In this document: positions 11,166-21,239 of the stretch, in pieces
How positions within the stretch are numbered: the first letter of the stretch is position 1
Layout of the letters: every line of letters begins with the position of its first letter
From: Pomphorhynchus laevis
Taxonomy: Eukaryota > Acanthocephala > Palaeacanthocephala > Echinorhynchida > Pomphorhynchidae
Reading direction: 5' to 3'
NCBI GenBank assembly: GCA_012934845.2
Contig: WNNJ02002874.1
Coordinates: 62,001-126,000, forward strand
Length of the DNA stretch: 64,000 nt
The notes under the pieces: generated by a model
What the model was told of the DNA's origin: nothing
The model's input: only the letters and a program-made list of their open reading frames with translations
Database searches by the model: none
Translations under genes and position numbers: made by a program

Positions 11166-11460
11166 TTTAAATTTAAATTTTTTATTTTAACTTGATTTAA
11201 ATTATAGAAAATCTAAAAACAATTATTAATTTTATTATTTAATTATTAAATTTTGATTTAGCATTATTATGTTTTGTTTATTTTATAATTATATTAAATA
11301 CATAGACTCAGTTAACTGATTTAATTATTTAATTATTTAATTATTACTTTTTGATTTAGCATTATTATGTTTTGTTTATTTTATAATTATATTAAATACG
11401 TAGGCTCAGTTAGCTGATTTGATTCTCTAAGATTTCATTTTGTCGAATTTAGAGCTTTTA
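11166..11460. repeat. A/T-rich PLE-B 3' extension, internally duplicated
   Basis: The phrase TTTTTGATTTAGCATTATTA, then TGTTTTGTTTATTTTATAATT, then a CTCAGTTAGCTGATTT end occurs twice in a row here. It also occurs after the tails at 40830-40915 and 45580-45740. It marks the far end of the PLE-B family sequence. Confidence 0.65.
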
Positions 11461-11745
11461 TGATAAAAGAAATTCAATTCATTATTATCGTCATATTACA
11501 AAGTAATTTAAAAAAATTAAGAAATTCAACAATATCTAAGTTTTAAAGTTTTGGATTGGCAAGTGTAAGCAAACAGATCTGACTTGTAAACCAAAGATAA
11601 CGATAATTTAAATTTGTTAAATGTTGAAATTTTTTAATAAAATTTAGCTTCTAAAAGTTTTAGCTACCAAAACGTTTTATAAATAAAATCATACAGAAAA
11701 AGGAAACAGAAAACAAAATCAATCCGTTCATAATGGAGTCTTCAT
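11461..11745. other. No gene recognised
   Basis: AT-rich spacer before LINE-L1a. Confidence 0.4.
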
Positions 11746-11749
11746 TGTG

Positions 11750-14430
11750 TAACGGACTCGGGTCAACAGGAAACTGAACCGTCCTGCCAATCCAACACGC
11801 CGCTCTCTGACTAAACCACCCGATGTCTCATACTCCCTGAAGAATCCAATCGAGAAGAACTATGCTCGGTACTCGCGAAATGAGGAGCTTGATAAAACTT
11901 AGTCTTTGTTCTCAGGGGCGTCCTCTTAAAAAAAAGGACTAATCCCGAGATAGCCCGAGTACTCAAGAGACGCACTTGGGTTTCCCCATTCAATGACAGA
12001 TGCTGAGCCCGTTCCAGGGCCAACCTAACTTCCTTTAGGATACTTTTGAGTCTATCAGGTCAGCTTTCGCTGACCAGATCACCGTAATGATGAACCCCGT
12101 GTATTTTACTCGACTTGTAAGTAGAGTGTGGTTGAGGCTGCAAAATGAAGGAGAGTGCAAAGAGTGCTAATCTCTAAAGCTTTTTTGTGGCAGGAGGGCC
12201 ATGAAAGACGAGCACTTTCGATTTAGAGGAATTGAGAACAATATTGGATATGGATAGCTGGTCTTTTAATCTTAAAAAGAAACTGCAGACGTCAGAGACT
12301 ACATCTTTGCACCCGCGTCCAGAGAACAGGGATGTGATATCAACAGCGTATAACACTAGCTGTTGATTCCGTTAAATTTTTTTGTAACGTATTATGGAGG
12401 CATTGGAGAAATTGGGGATCTTTGAGGCACACACGTAATAGGGTAGAACTGACGTGCATCAAGGTCGTCTTCATAGTATAATCGATTGGTGCACAGCAAT
12501 ATCTCGACCATGTTAACAATTCCCGCAAGTAACTCGAGGGACCTGAGAGAGGAGACAACGAAGGGAATAAAGATGCGATCAAATACAGTAGAAAAGTCAA
12601 GGAAAAGAGCAACAGCGAGTTGATGACTGTTATCCTGACAAAACTGATGTACTTCACCTATTGATGAATGGACCAAGCGCCTTTTGACAAATCCATGAAA
12701 ACTTGGTAGGATCAAGTTACGGCTACCTAAATGGTCGCGGATTCTATGCGCAAGCGCTATTTGGTAGATAGAGATGAAGGAGTTTTATATCAAAATGGGC
12801 CTCAGGTATTCAGCGCATGAGACCCGACTACGCTTGGTTAAAAAAAGTCTACGACAAATATTGATGCCGGCTACATCGGATGGTTAGGCTAAAAGCATTG
12901 TGACGGCCACTTCTATTCTTCGATCGGCTGTCAAAAGCTGGCAAACCCGAGAAGATAGTGGAGGCACGGATTTGAAGGTGCCTGTAAGTGGACCCCAAGA
13001 GTTGAAAATATCTGTAACAAATAAGTCCCTGCTTCTGAACTCACCCCAAGACGTGATTGGTTGGGGAGATTGAGTGGCTCCATTGATATGTATGGATAGT
13101 GGCTCCTCTAAAACTTTGTCAAGGTCTATGCTACCAATCCAGACCAAGGATTATCCTTCCAGCAGACGAACTTCTGTTTATTAAATATCTTTCAGAAGGA
13201 AGACTGAGAAGGGTTAAGGCGAGCAATGATCGCCCTATCCCTGCTAAGCTGGAACTTATATATAGAGCTGCAGTATTCATTCGAGAGGACATGTTTGGCG
13301 GAAACAGAGGAATTGGGAAGATGTATCATTTTAGCTAGGATCTTGAGTTTTGTTGGAGTAAGATTGTATATGCGACCTTTATAGGTAGTCGAAACCAACG
13401 CGGTAGCTTGCGATGAGAGGTAGGAATCAAATTCGGTCAAACTCTCATTAACAATTATGGGAAAGAGTTGGATAGCTGCCTGAAAGAAGGTTACTCTGAT
13501 GGGATCAAAGTGAAACCTGTTTTAAGCCACCTATCTTCTTCTATCCAACGGAGAATAAGGTCATGAGAGGTGGTCTGATGTTGGCGCAACTGCTCAGTAC
13601 AGATGGGTTTCAACAACCACTTCTTATGAAGCAGTAATATGTCGAAGAGATAATTAGTTGTTGAGCAATGAAAGGTGAGGGACTGGGGTTTGTGAATAAG
13701 ATAATCGTTCCTGGTTCTGCGGTTTGCTGCATTCATCCAACGATCAGTACTGTATTTGAAGTCACCAAGTAATATGTCATAACCGCTACCCAATGTACGA
13801 TCTGGGACGTTACGGCTCTTATGAATTTATTCCGGCAGCATATAGATATTGTTTATGATAATGCGTTTACCGTCTTTACAGAGTGATATAGCTAAACAAG
13901 ACAGGGCTGGACAATAATAGTTAAGTAAGAGGGATGATCTTAAGGAGCTCTTTACTAGGGTTAAATGACCTTGAGATAAGAGGAGTGAGGTGGAGTTAAG
14001 TACGGAGTATAGTGGGTGTATATGTGCTTAGAGATAAATCGAGTAATGTCCTGGGTGGTGCCGTATAGACCGCGTCTTCTGAAGTACAAAAACGTCTGCA
14101 TATCTACTAGATATAAGGCTAAGGGCGGAAGCACCTTCCGATTTCCATTGAAGAATATTCAATAAAAAAGGCTCTTGAATACTTTGCATTGTATTAAGTT
14201 AGCTGGAGTGGGATGCCTCTTCCTAGTCCGAACCGTTGGTAAGAAAGTTGTCCTTTCCACACCAAGCCGGACAAGTTAGAGCCACTTGCCAATGAGCGTT
14301 ATCTTCATTTCCCGTCGTGACTCTATTGGCCAATCTCCAGAGGTTTAATTTCTGCTGAACAATTGTAATAGAAGGCACTGTTTTGAAAGAAGGCAGGATG
14401 GTTTCTTGAAATAGGAGGTGAATCTACTCT
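11750..14430 (-). pseudogene. LINE-L1a: APE-type LINE relic, endonuclease and RT
   Basis: Read on the - strand from about 14430 to 11750. A 5' stretch resembles that of the copy at 21.5 kb. Next comes an endonuclease fragment (13491-13793) with ILLGDF and a TSHDLIL box equivalent to the SDH motif. Linker frames cover 12884-13440. RT motif A (FLDFSTVFDR) lies within 12392-12715. The catalytic box is degraded to LYAVDIT within 12174-12356, where the other copy has VVYADDTT. Numerous frameshifts exclude function. The same element lies in opposite orientation at 21.24-24.18 kb, so the two form a large inverted pair. The domain order fits the Jockey/I/R1-like group, but the clade is an inference. 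Confidence 0.85.
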
Positions 14431-14469
14431 TAGAATTCATACTTGAAGAATTTGATTTTGCTTCTTCAT

Positions 14470-14625
14470 TTTGCATGAGCAGAATGATACAAGATACACT
14501 TCATCAAACGAGGTAAATGAGTATTTTTAATGTCAATTTTCTTTGGTTTACAGATCATTCGTTGTATTAGCGTAAACGATAGTTTTGTGGTATATCATGA
14601 TTGTGATATATAAATCAGTTGTAAT
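14470..14625 (+). repeat. Repeat family 'R' fragment
   Basis: It shares GATACACTTCATCAAACGAG, the GGTTTACAGATCATTCGTTG phrase and GATAGTTTTGTG with the family at 9735 and 49380. Confidence 0.6.
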
Positions 14626-15054
14626 GAATAAGTTTGAATATTTATCGTCGCATTACACAACAGTGAAAAGTTTGTAACTTCCATTTCTCACTATCTTATA
14701 TTTTGCCTATTTTTCTTCTATCTTTATAAAGAGAAGAAAAAATAACGAAAAAATTCACGAAAAATCTTATTTTATAGAAAATAATAACATTTCTAATCCT
14801 TGCTTTCTATATTCATCATGGTTATCTTTCCATTGTTTCATTATATTTTATTTTTTATTATCTTAACAATAATGTTTTTAATAATCATTTTGCATTAAGA
14901 TTATCCACACTTCTCTAGTTTAATTAGTATTAGACATCCTAACGACATTAAAATCTTCACTGCAAATGTTAATCATGGATCATTATCAACTATTTAAAAT
15001 GTTTCTAATATAAAGTTATTACAGGAACAAAGAAGCAGAAATTATCCTTTATTT
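14626..15054. other. No gene recognised
   Basis: AT-rich DNA. The end (about 14930-15054) may be the body of the short element whose hammerhead-like end lies at 15055-15110. Confidence 0.4.
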
Positions 15055-15110
15055 GATAAAAAATTCTATATTTCGATAGCTCCCGCTATCATCATCAGGA
15101 TTACAATAAA
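15055..15110 (-). ncRNA. Hammerhead ribozyme core, well preserved
   Basis: On the - strand CUGAUGA (15092-15098) is followed by U and a 6-bp stem II GAUAGC/GCUAUC with loop GGGA. Then come GAAA (15071-15074), UAU and A, so the minimal stem III (AU/AU) and an AUA cleavage triplet are present. The flanks AAUC and GAAUU pair as a short stem I with one bulge. All core bases agree with the consensus. It resembles minimal type I hammerheads of Penelope-type elements. Activity is inferred, not shown. Confidence 0.65.
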
Positions 15111-15502
15111 ATGTTTCACAATTTTGTGAAAAACTGTGAAAATTGTGAAATTTTTAAAATTAAAATAAATGAATAAACAATAAATGACAAGGATTTTGAA
15201 AAAACGCATTTATATATAACGATCATGAAAATTAAAGTTAGAAATTAAAGATTAGGAACTACAATATTATCGAATTTCTTTGCTGAAAATGTCTACCGAA
15301 GAGATACCAGGGTAAGTTCAAAATTAATAAAATTTGATATCCACAATATGAATATCGAATTATAATAGAAAATGAATAGCATAATTCAGTGATGCCTTCA
15401 TATGCATTGAAGGCATCATACAATTGAAATTTATGATGACACTTCACGCTAATTTAATCTTATCTATATACCAACAGCACTATGCTACATTTCAGGATTG
15501 GT

Positions 15503-15550
15503 GGACCTCATCATCTACTGATCCAATACCTACATTTCACGATTCGGTCA
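15503..15550 (-). ncRNA. Permuted hammerhead-like structure, left arm
   Basis: Read on the - strand: GACC, GAAU, CGUGAAAUGUA, a hairpin UAUUG-GAU-CAGUA, AUGAUGA, GGUC. GACC and GGUC form the closing stem. GAAU and AUGAUGA stand where GAAA and CUGAUGA would be. This is a decayed partner of the copy at 16354. Confidence 0.45.
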
Positions 15551-16353
15551 TTTTATTGTTGGCTTACGATCACTTGACTCGTCTTCTTTTATTGACAATT
15601 AGATCGAATGAAAGACTTTCATCATACATTTTGCAAATTTAATCGAAATCAATTCTGATTTCAAATTAAATCAGCGTCGATAGGAATTTAATTGTAATCA
15701 GAAAAGATTTCAATAAATTTGCAAAATATATAAAACTCGTTCATTAAATCTAATTGTCAATAAAGCAGACGAGTCAACTGGTCGTCAGCCATCAAATCTT
15801 CACTGCAGATGTTAATCTTTATTAATATTCAATTGTCAGTGATATTTTAGGAATTAGAAATCCGATAAATTTAATCCTTTTATAAGAAGACTGGAACAAT
15901 GTGTTGTTAATATCATGTGCACAAAGATGTAATTTTAATGTATTGTGATTTTTGTTTTGGAATTGATTTGTTTCGGGAGATAGATTATGTGTTTATTGTC
16001 AGCAAATGTATAATGACCGGTGAAATTTTGATGACTATTTTTAAATCAACTAAAAATTAAGAAACAAACTATAGATGACTAATTTGATGATAGTAATTAT
16101 TCAGAAAATAGGTATTTCAAATTAACGGTTGCACCTTCTCCTACCAGCTCTGATTTAATTTGAAATACGAAATGATTACAATTAAATTTGCAAAATGTCA
16201 GACGAAAGTCTTTCATTAAATCTAAATGCCACTAGTCTAGTATACAAATAAGAACTGATTACAATTAAATTTGCAAGATGTAAGACGAAGTATTTTATTA
16301 AATCTAGATGCCACTAAAACAGAATAGTCAGTGATCGTCAGCTAACATTAAAA

Positions 16354-16401
16354 GGACCGAAACGTGAAACGTAGGTATTGGATCAGTAGTTGATTAGGTC
16401 C
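16354..16401 (+). ncRNA. Permuted hammerhead-like structure, right arm
   Basis: GGACC (16354-16358) and GGUCC (16397-16401) close the structure. Between them are GAAA, a perfect ACGU-GAA-ACGU stem III followed by A (a GUA triplet), a 5-bp hairpin UAUUG-GAU-CAGUA, and UUGAUUA at the CUGAUGA position. The order GAAA before CUGANGA is that of a hammerhead open at stem II. Two or three core substitutions suggest decay. Confidence 0.5.
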
Positions 16402-16499
16402 ACCAATAGTGAAATGTTGCATACTGCTGTTGGATTTTAGATAGGATTAAAGTAAAGTGTAGAATAAAATAGTCATTAAAATTTTAACAGTAAATATGA

Positions 16500-16960
16500 C
16501 TGCACAGGTATATCAGATTAATAATCAATATTTGCTAAATGATTTAAATTCTAAAGATTATTCTATACAATAGAGCATTGATTTAAAAACTAATACTGTT
16601 TTAACATTCTTAGATGTTTTAGTTGTAAAAGGTTTTGATGCAAGTTACCAAACTAATGATTTAAAAAAATGGCGTGAGATTACCTGTCGGAACACATATA
16701 TTCATATAAAATGTTTGATTGCATCGGCAACGTCTCTCTTTTATAGAGTTGAAAGTATTGTTTTAACAACTTATCTTTGAGAAATATGAATTATATTATT
16801 TTAGTTTAATGAGATGTGATTTTCCTTATCAGTTATAAATAAATCTTACCACAAAAGTAATGCTAAAAGAAAAATTATTGGACACCCTAAGCAGTAAACA
16901 TATTTAGGAATTTGTTATATAAATGAAAAAATAAATTCTTTAAGAAGTTTATATATAATA
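16500..16960 (+). pseudogene. Penelope-like RT C-terminal fragment
   Basis: Broken + frames read VLTFLDVLVVK (compare INFLDVKV in PLE-A), then LPVGTHIYSYKMFDCIGNVS and a following SLFYRVES, which match the post-RT segment of PLEs. Stops interrupt it throughout. It belongs to neither PLE-A nor PLE-B closely. Confidence 0.5.
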
Positions 16961-17710
16961 ATAACATCGAATAACGCTACTGATGTTTTTATTTATAATA
17001 TAATGTTACGTAAATTAAAATATTTTTAATCATATTTACATAATTTTACATTAATTGACATTCATAATTTTACATTAATTTACATTTATGATAATTTTAT
17101 ATAATTATTTACATTATAATTTAAAATATATTGAATTAAAATAGTTTTATTTAAGTCAAATTTTTAGTATTTATAATTTATTTCTTCGTTCTAATAGCAT
17201 TTCTTTAATTAAAAGGCAAAAATTAGTTTTTGTTTTTTTAATATTTTTGATTTTTTTATTTTATCCTTACATATTGTTTGACTTTATTTAAAAAATGCCA
17301 ATTCAATTTGGTTTGTCTTTATTGAACTTGGGTTGTTTTTTCTTTTTGTCGGAGCAATTTAAATATACCCACATTTTTTATTGGAATGATACTTGATTTC
17401 TTTTTGATTATATGTTTGCTTTCTTTGATGTTTTATTTTTATCAAATTTTGTATTTACTTTTTTATGTATAAATGTCAAATCTGTTGCTATTCTTTAAAA
17501 CACTTGTAATTCCTAAAGATAATATCAGCAGCTATCGAAATATATTGATTTTGTTCGGAATAAAACCTTTTCACTCATTCCCTTTCTTAGTTCTTGTACA
17601 TTAATAAAATATTAAATTACTTCACACCACTTCAATCTTACTTATTAAACAAAGGGAATTTATAAATAAAATTGCAACATTTTTACAATTTAAGTATCTT
17701 TCGACTTTAT
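16961..17710. other. AT-rich DNA; weak hammerhead-like trace at ~17515-17550
   Basis: No gene is recognised. At about 17515 a string CUAAAGAUAAUAUCAGCAGC then UAUCGAAAUAUA keeps the spacing of the hammerhead relics elsewhere, but the core is changed. Confidence 0.3.
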
Positions 17711-17781
17711 GCGTTGGCCGGGAGTCGAACCCGGATCGTCTGCTTGGAAGGCAAACATGCTTACCGTTACACCACCAACGC
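17711..17781 (-). tRNA. tRNA-Gly (anticodon TCC)
   Basis: The - strand gives a 71-nt cloverleaf. The 7-bp acceptor stem is GCGTTGG/CCAACGC. It has a D-arm region TGTAACGGTAAGC, an anticodon arm with loop ...CTTCCAA... (anticodon TCC), and a T-arm CCGGG-TTCGACT-CCCGG. Internal A and B boxes for RNA polymerase III are intact. No intron is present and CCA is not encoded, as expected for a nuclear eukaryotic tRNA. It appears functional. Confidence 0.96.
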
Positions 17782-17789
17782 ATTTCAAA

Positions 17790-18570
17790 TGCTACTAACG
17801 CGGTATAATACGAAATAAAAAACATGTGCATAACAGATATGCAATAACTTAATGAACGATTATATTAATTTATAAGTCAAAATATTAATAATAAGAACGC
17901 AATGTTGATATTGTTATTGCTGTGAATTTACTGATGTTTTATTTAATAACTTAGTTTATCAAACAATCGTTTAATTAAAAGACAAAATCTGTTGAATCAC
18001 CTTCTTGGATAATCACCTTCTTAAATTGCAATAAGAACACAAGTGTTGAAATCTTGCCCATCTTAATAATAACTCTAATTAAAGCAGCTATATAAAATTT
18101 ATTTTGGCACCGGATTAGTTAATATGACACGGAATTTGATAATTTTGAAACTAAATTAGTTAATTATATAACAATTATTATATTCCAAACATTTTATATT
18201 TTTTAATAAATATTTTTTAATGTACTCAATTAAAAACGTAATGTATAAACCAAATTAATATAATTATTATATCACTATTAGTTATATATAATCAATTAAT
18301 ATATAAACTATTTTTATAAATTACATAAAACATCAGATAACATCAAAGTGTTAAAATTAGTAAAATACTTTAAATAATATACAATTTATAACGAATTAAC
18401 GAATCAGTAAAATAACGCATATATACGTTTCAATATAATTGCATTATCAATATCACATCTATTTAATATAGAATTTGCAAATCTCAAGAAGGGATTTTAC
18501 GTTCTCAAATTCAAAGACAATTTATATTTAATTTAGATATGTTAACAATTCTCTGAATAGAAAAATTAGA
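17790..18570. other. No gene recognised
   Basis: AT-rich flank of the tRNA gene and of the direct repeat that starts near 18574. Confidence 0.4.
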
Positions 18571-18573
18571 ATT

Positions 18574-19395
18574 CTTTATGACAAATTAGAATATTAAAAA
18601 TACCAGTTTCTTAAACAAGAACGAAATAATTGAATTAAAATATTTTTAAATAAGCCAGTCTTAGGATAAACAAAAACAATTTCTTGACAAGAAAAAACAA
18701 ATAATATACAAGATTTTTCTGTCAACCACTGGTCCGGGTGTCGGGTCGTGAAGGCAGTGCACGAACCAAACTACTCCAGACATTTCAATCCTGTGCGACA
18801 GACCAGAGTTCTCTTTCAGATTGCTCTAGGCGGTCTTCGATCAGTTTCGAGATTTGACCTCTCCACCGGTATCGAGTTCTATTTCCAGAGAGTCCAACCT
18901 GGAAACTTTTCTGAGCAAGGCGATTATTAGACATCCAAAGAACGTATTCTAGCCACCTTAATTGACTTTCTTCGATGTGGAGAATAGCGACTTTATTCTG
19001 AGTCCATCCCGGATAACCGAATTTCTAAGCGTATATCTAAGGCTAAAAACGGTTACACTGAGAAGAAATCTTATTTCGATTGCCTGTTTTCAAGATCTTA
19101 TCCTTTCGGTTATAGCCAAAAGCTCATGACCGAAATAAAAACACACAATCGAGTTTTTGGCCACGAAACTTTGCAGAAAACTGAAAGCTTTGCCTGAAGA
19201 CTTAACTTACGCTTTATTAATACAATCATTACAAAGAACGCATTCCTGCATAAGCTTAACAGATCCGCTTATCAATCTTTTTGATGTTCATGTTTTATGA
19301 AAAATTAGAATATTAAAAATATGAGTTTCTTAAACAAGAACCAAATATTTGAATTAAAATATTGTTAAATAAACCAGTCTTAGGATAAAGCAAAC
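18574..19395. repeat. ~100-bp direct repeats flanking a LINE fragment
   Basis: The block 18574-18675 (AAATTAGAATATTAAAAATA, then AGTTTCTTAAACAAGAAC, GAATTAAAATATT, CCAGTCTTAGGATAAA) recurs with modest divergence at 19294-19395. The 618 bp between them are the 3' part of the RTE-like LINE. The arrangement looks like a long target duplication or a segmental duplication broken by the insertion. Confidence 0.75.
18676..19293 (-). pseudogene. RTE-like LINE, 3' fragment
   Basis: It shares GGGTGTCGGGTCGT, GCACGAACCAAACTACTCCA and TTTCTTGACAAGAAAA with 50400-51000, in the same orientation. On the - strand it covers the RT C-terminal region and the 3' UTR. It is 5'-truncated and lacks an intact frame. 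Confidence 0.8.
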
Positions 19396-19730
19396 TTAAA
19401 TTGTTATTAGTATTTCTATAGCTTTATCGCAGTTGAATCGAGGAATAGAGACAGTCGTACAATATATATAGAAGATATTTAACAAAATTATGTATTAATT
19501 GTCGAACTGCCTCAAATAAAAAAATTAAAACTCTTAAACTGGTTTACAATATTTTATTAACCAATGCGTGGGAATGTTTCTTTTGTGAAATATAAAGAAA
19601 TTTTATAAAATAAATAATAAATCGAAGTTTTACAAACTTTATTCGCAAGAGACAATTTAAAGGTTTTAAAAATGAAATTCATTTTAATAAAATAAAAGTA
19701 TTTTTAGAAAATTTTTGAATATAAATTATA
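19396..19730. other. No gene recognised
   Basis: AT-rich spacer between repeats. Confidence 0.4.
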
Positions 19731-19731
19731 G

Positions 19732-20035
19732 TAAATTTATAATTATTAATATCCTCTGCTCTGGCATAATAAATTATCCACACGAGAAAAGTTATTTTTA
19801 TAAATTTTACAACGTTTCGGTTATACACGGTGATTCTTTTCAAGATTAGTGGTCTCTGCATATGACCGAAAAGAAAATCTATGCGTATGACCGAAAACAA
19901 AGTGACCCTATACAAGTACTATCTTGCAAAGGGTCATGGTGTATGACCGAAACGCTGTATAATTTATAAAAAGAACTTTTCTCGTTTGGACAATTTATTA
20001 TGCCTGAGCAGAGGATATTAATAATTATAAATTTA
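19732..20035. mobile_element. Fold-back (MITE-like) element with ~100-bp arms
   Basis: The left arm from 19732 and the right arm ending at 20035 are reverse complements. They share AATTATTAATATCCTCTGCT, AATAAATTATCCACACGAGA-type phrases and TTTATAAA....GTTTCGGT. The centre contains repeated ATGACCGAAAA. Both arms keep a hammerhead-tail-like pattern, for example GGTCAT...ATGACC followed by GAAACG. There is no coding sequence. A related palindrome occurs at 30651. Confidence 0.8.
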
Positions 20036-20047
20036 ATATAATTTCTA

Positions 20048-20462
20048 AACATGTGTCGGCAAACTAGTGTACGAATATCGTCACGAACTAATTGCAACAC
20101 GACCTAACTACTAATATCATCCTGCGCCGACGTTAGTACTCAGTGGATCATCAGGATGCAGGCACTTAGCACTAACGTTTTAACATGATGTAAAACTTGG
20201 ATGGTATATAGAGAGAGTCTTTACTCCGGTAAGGATTCTAAAAATTCGCAGGAATGTTTCGTGCAATTTTTCAATGACTTGCTGGATTCTCTATAGATCA
20301 TCCAAGTTTTACATCATGTTGAAACGTTGGTGCTCAGTGGATGCGCCCTGATGATCCACTGAGTACTAACGTCGGCTCAAGATGATGTTAGTGGTTAGGT
20401 CGTGTTGCAACCGGTTCGTGACGATATTCGTACACTAGTTTGCAGACACATGTTAAGGATTA
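20048..20462. mobile_element. Second fold-back element, ~160-bp arms
   Basis: The arms 20048-20205 and 20295-20462 are reverse complements with few mismatches. They share phrases around AACATGTGTC, CGAATATCGTCACGAAC, GCAACACGACCTAAC, GTACTCAGTGGATCATCAGG and CATGATGTAAAACTTGGATG. The spacer is about 90 bp. It is separated by only 12 bp from the previous fold-back. No transposase is encoded. Confidence 0.85.
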
Positions 20463-20499
20463 AAGAAGAGATCAGCATAAATTCCTTACATTTCACAGA

Positions 20500-21050
20500 T
20501 CAATGGCCTGCTCTGGAAATCTATTTCATTGCAATGGTGTATTTATAAAGGACAGAAGAATACACTAGTCAGATCCAGAAGGAGGAAGGTTACACTTTCG
20601 ACCTCCGCCCTACTAGCGGGACTGCTGACTGCTTCTTGTCCGTATGGGGAATTATTAACATCTCCCTGCTGTATACTCCACGCCTTCACCTGCTTGTTTA
20701 CCTTCACGGGGTTACAGTGCTCATGGAGGAGCGGCTTTTTGTAATTATTATTCGTTGTGATTATTATTCGTTGTAGATTTTTGTAAAATTATTCGTTGGG
20801 AGTGTTGATTGAGTAGTTGCAGGAATAGTTAACGCATTCACTAAATGTTTGATCATGGTTTCCATATCCGCAAATTTGGCATTCATCTGGAGTTCTAAAG
20901 CTTTGTAATCCTCGTCGACATGAGGAATTAGGGCAGCAGTCGGGTGATATAGGAGTCTATTTTCTTATCAGATAAACCCATATGCTGCTTCTGGTAAACT
21001 TTGAATACCTTACATTTACGTTAACATGCTGGAATGTGGTAATCCACAGT
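20500..21050. pseudogene. Degraded retroelement coding sequence (gag/ORF1-like)
   Basis: A + frame (20529-20744) and - frames over 20770-21050 have protein-like composition. One - frame has C-x2-C-x4-H-x6-C spacing (CQICGYGNHDQTFSEC), similar to a zinc knuckle. Frames overlap and are broken. I take this as LINE or gag debris, with no reliable family call. Confidence 0.3.
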
Positions 21051-21052
21051 TA

Positions 21053-21235
21053 TCACAGCAGGCAACTCAAATATAGGAGTCCAGTCGGGGCGAACTCCAT
21101 ATTGGTGTAAAGTGAACAAGCATCCATTGTAACAAATGTGCTTTCTTTCATGTCTTTATTTTCTATGCTGTTGATTTTATTAAGAAAATACAGAGTGTTG
21201 GAATGTTTGATGAAATCAAATGTAGTAGGGGGCAT
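21053..21235 (-). pseudogene. Penelope-like RT fragment (motif A region)
   Basis: The - frame reads TTFDFIKHSN..LNKINSIEN...FVTMDACSLYTNM, which is the PLE/RT palm entry (VTMDV.SLYTNI). Homology ends right after the motif near 21105. The N-terminal continuation (RFYLLPKTQK) lies at 24250-24459, beyond LINE-L1b, so this PLE was split by the LINE. Confidence 0.65.
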
Positions 21236-21239
21236 TGGT

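Larger units (their letters stand above)
15428..16470. mobile_element. ~1.04-kb fold-back element with long inverted ends
   Basis: The left end (from 15428) and the reverse complement of the right end (to 16470) match over roughly 180 bp. They share the phrases ACACTT, TTTAATC.TATCTA, CCAACAGCA.TATGC.ACATTT and ATTGGTGGACCT. Inside, a second inverted repeat built on ATTGACAATTAGAT and TTTTGCAAATTTA is centred near 15660, and parts recur at 16170-16310. No transposase frame is present. Each terminal repeat holds a hammerhead-like structure, in opposite orientations. Confidence 0.75.
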
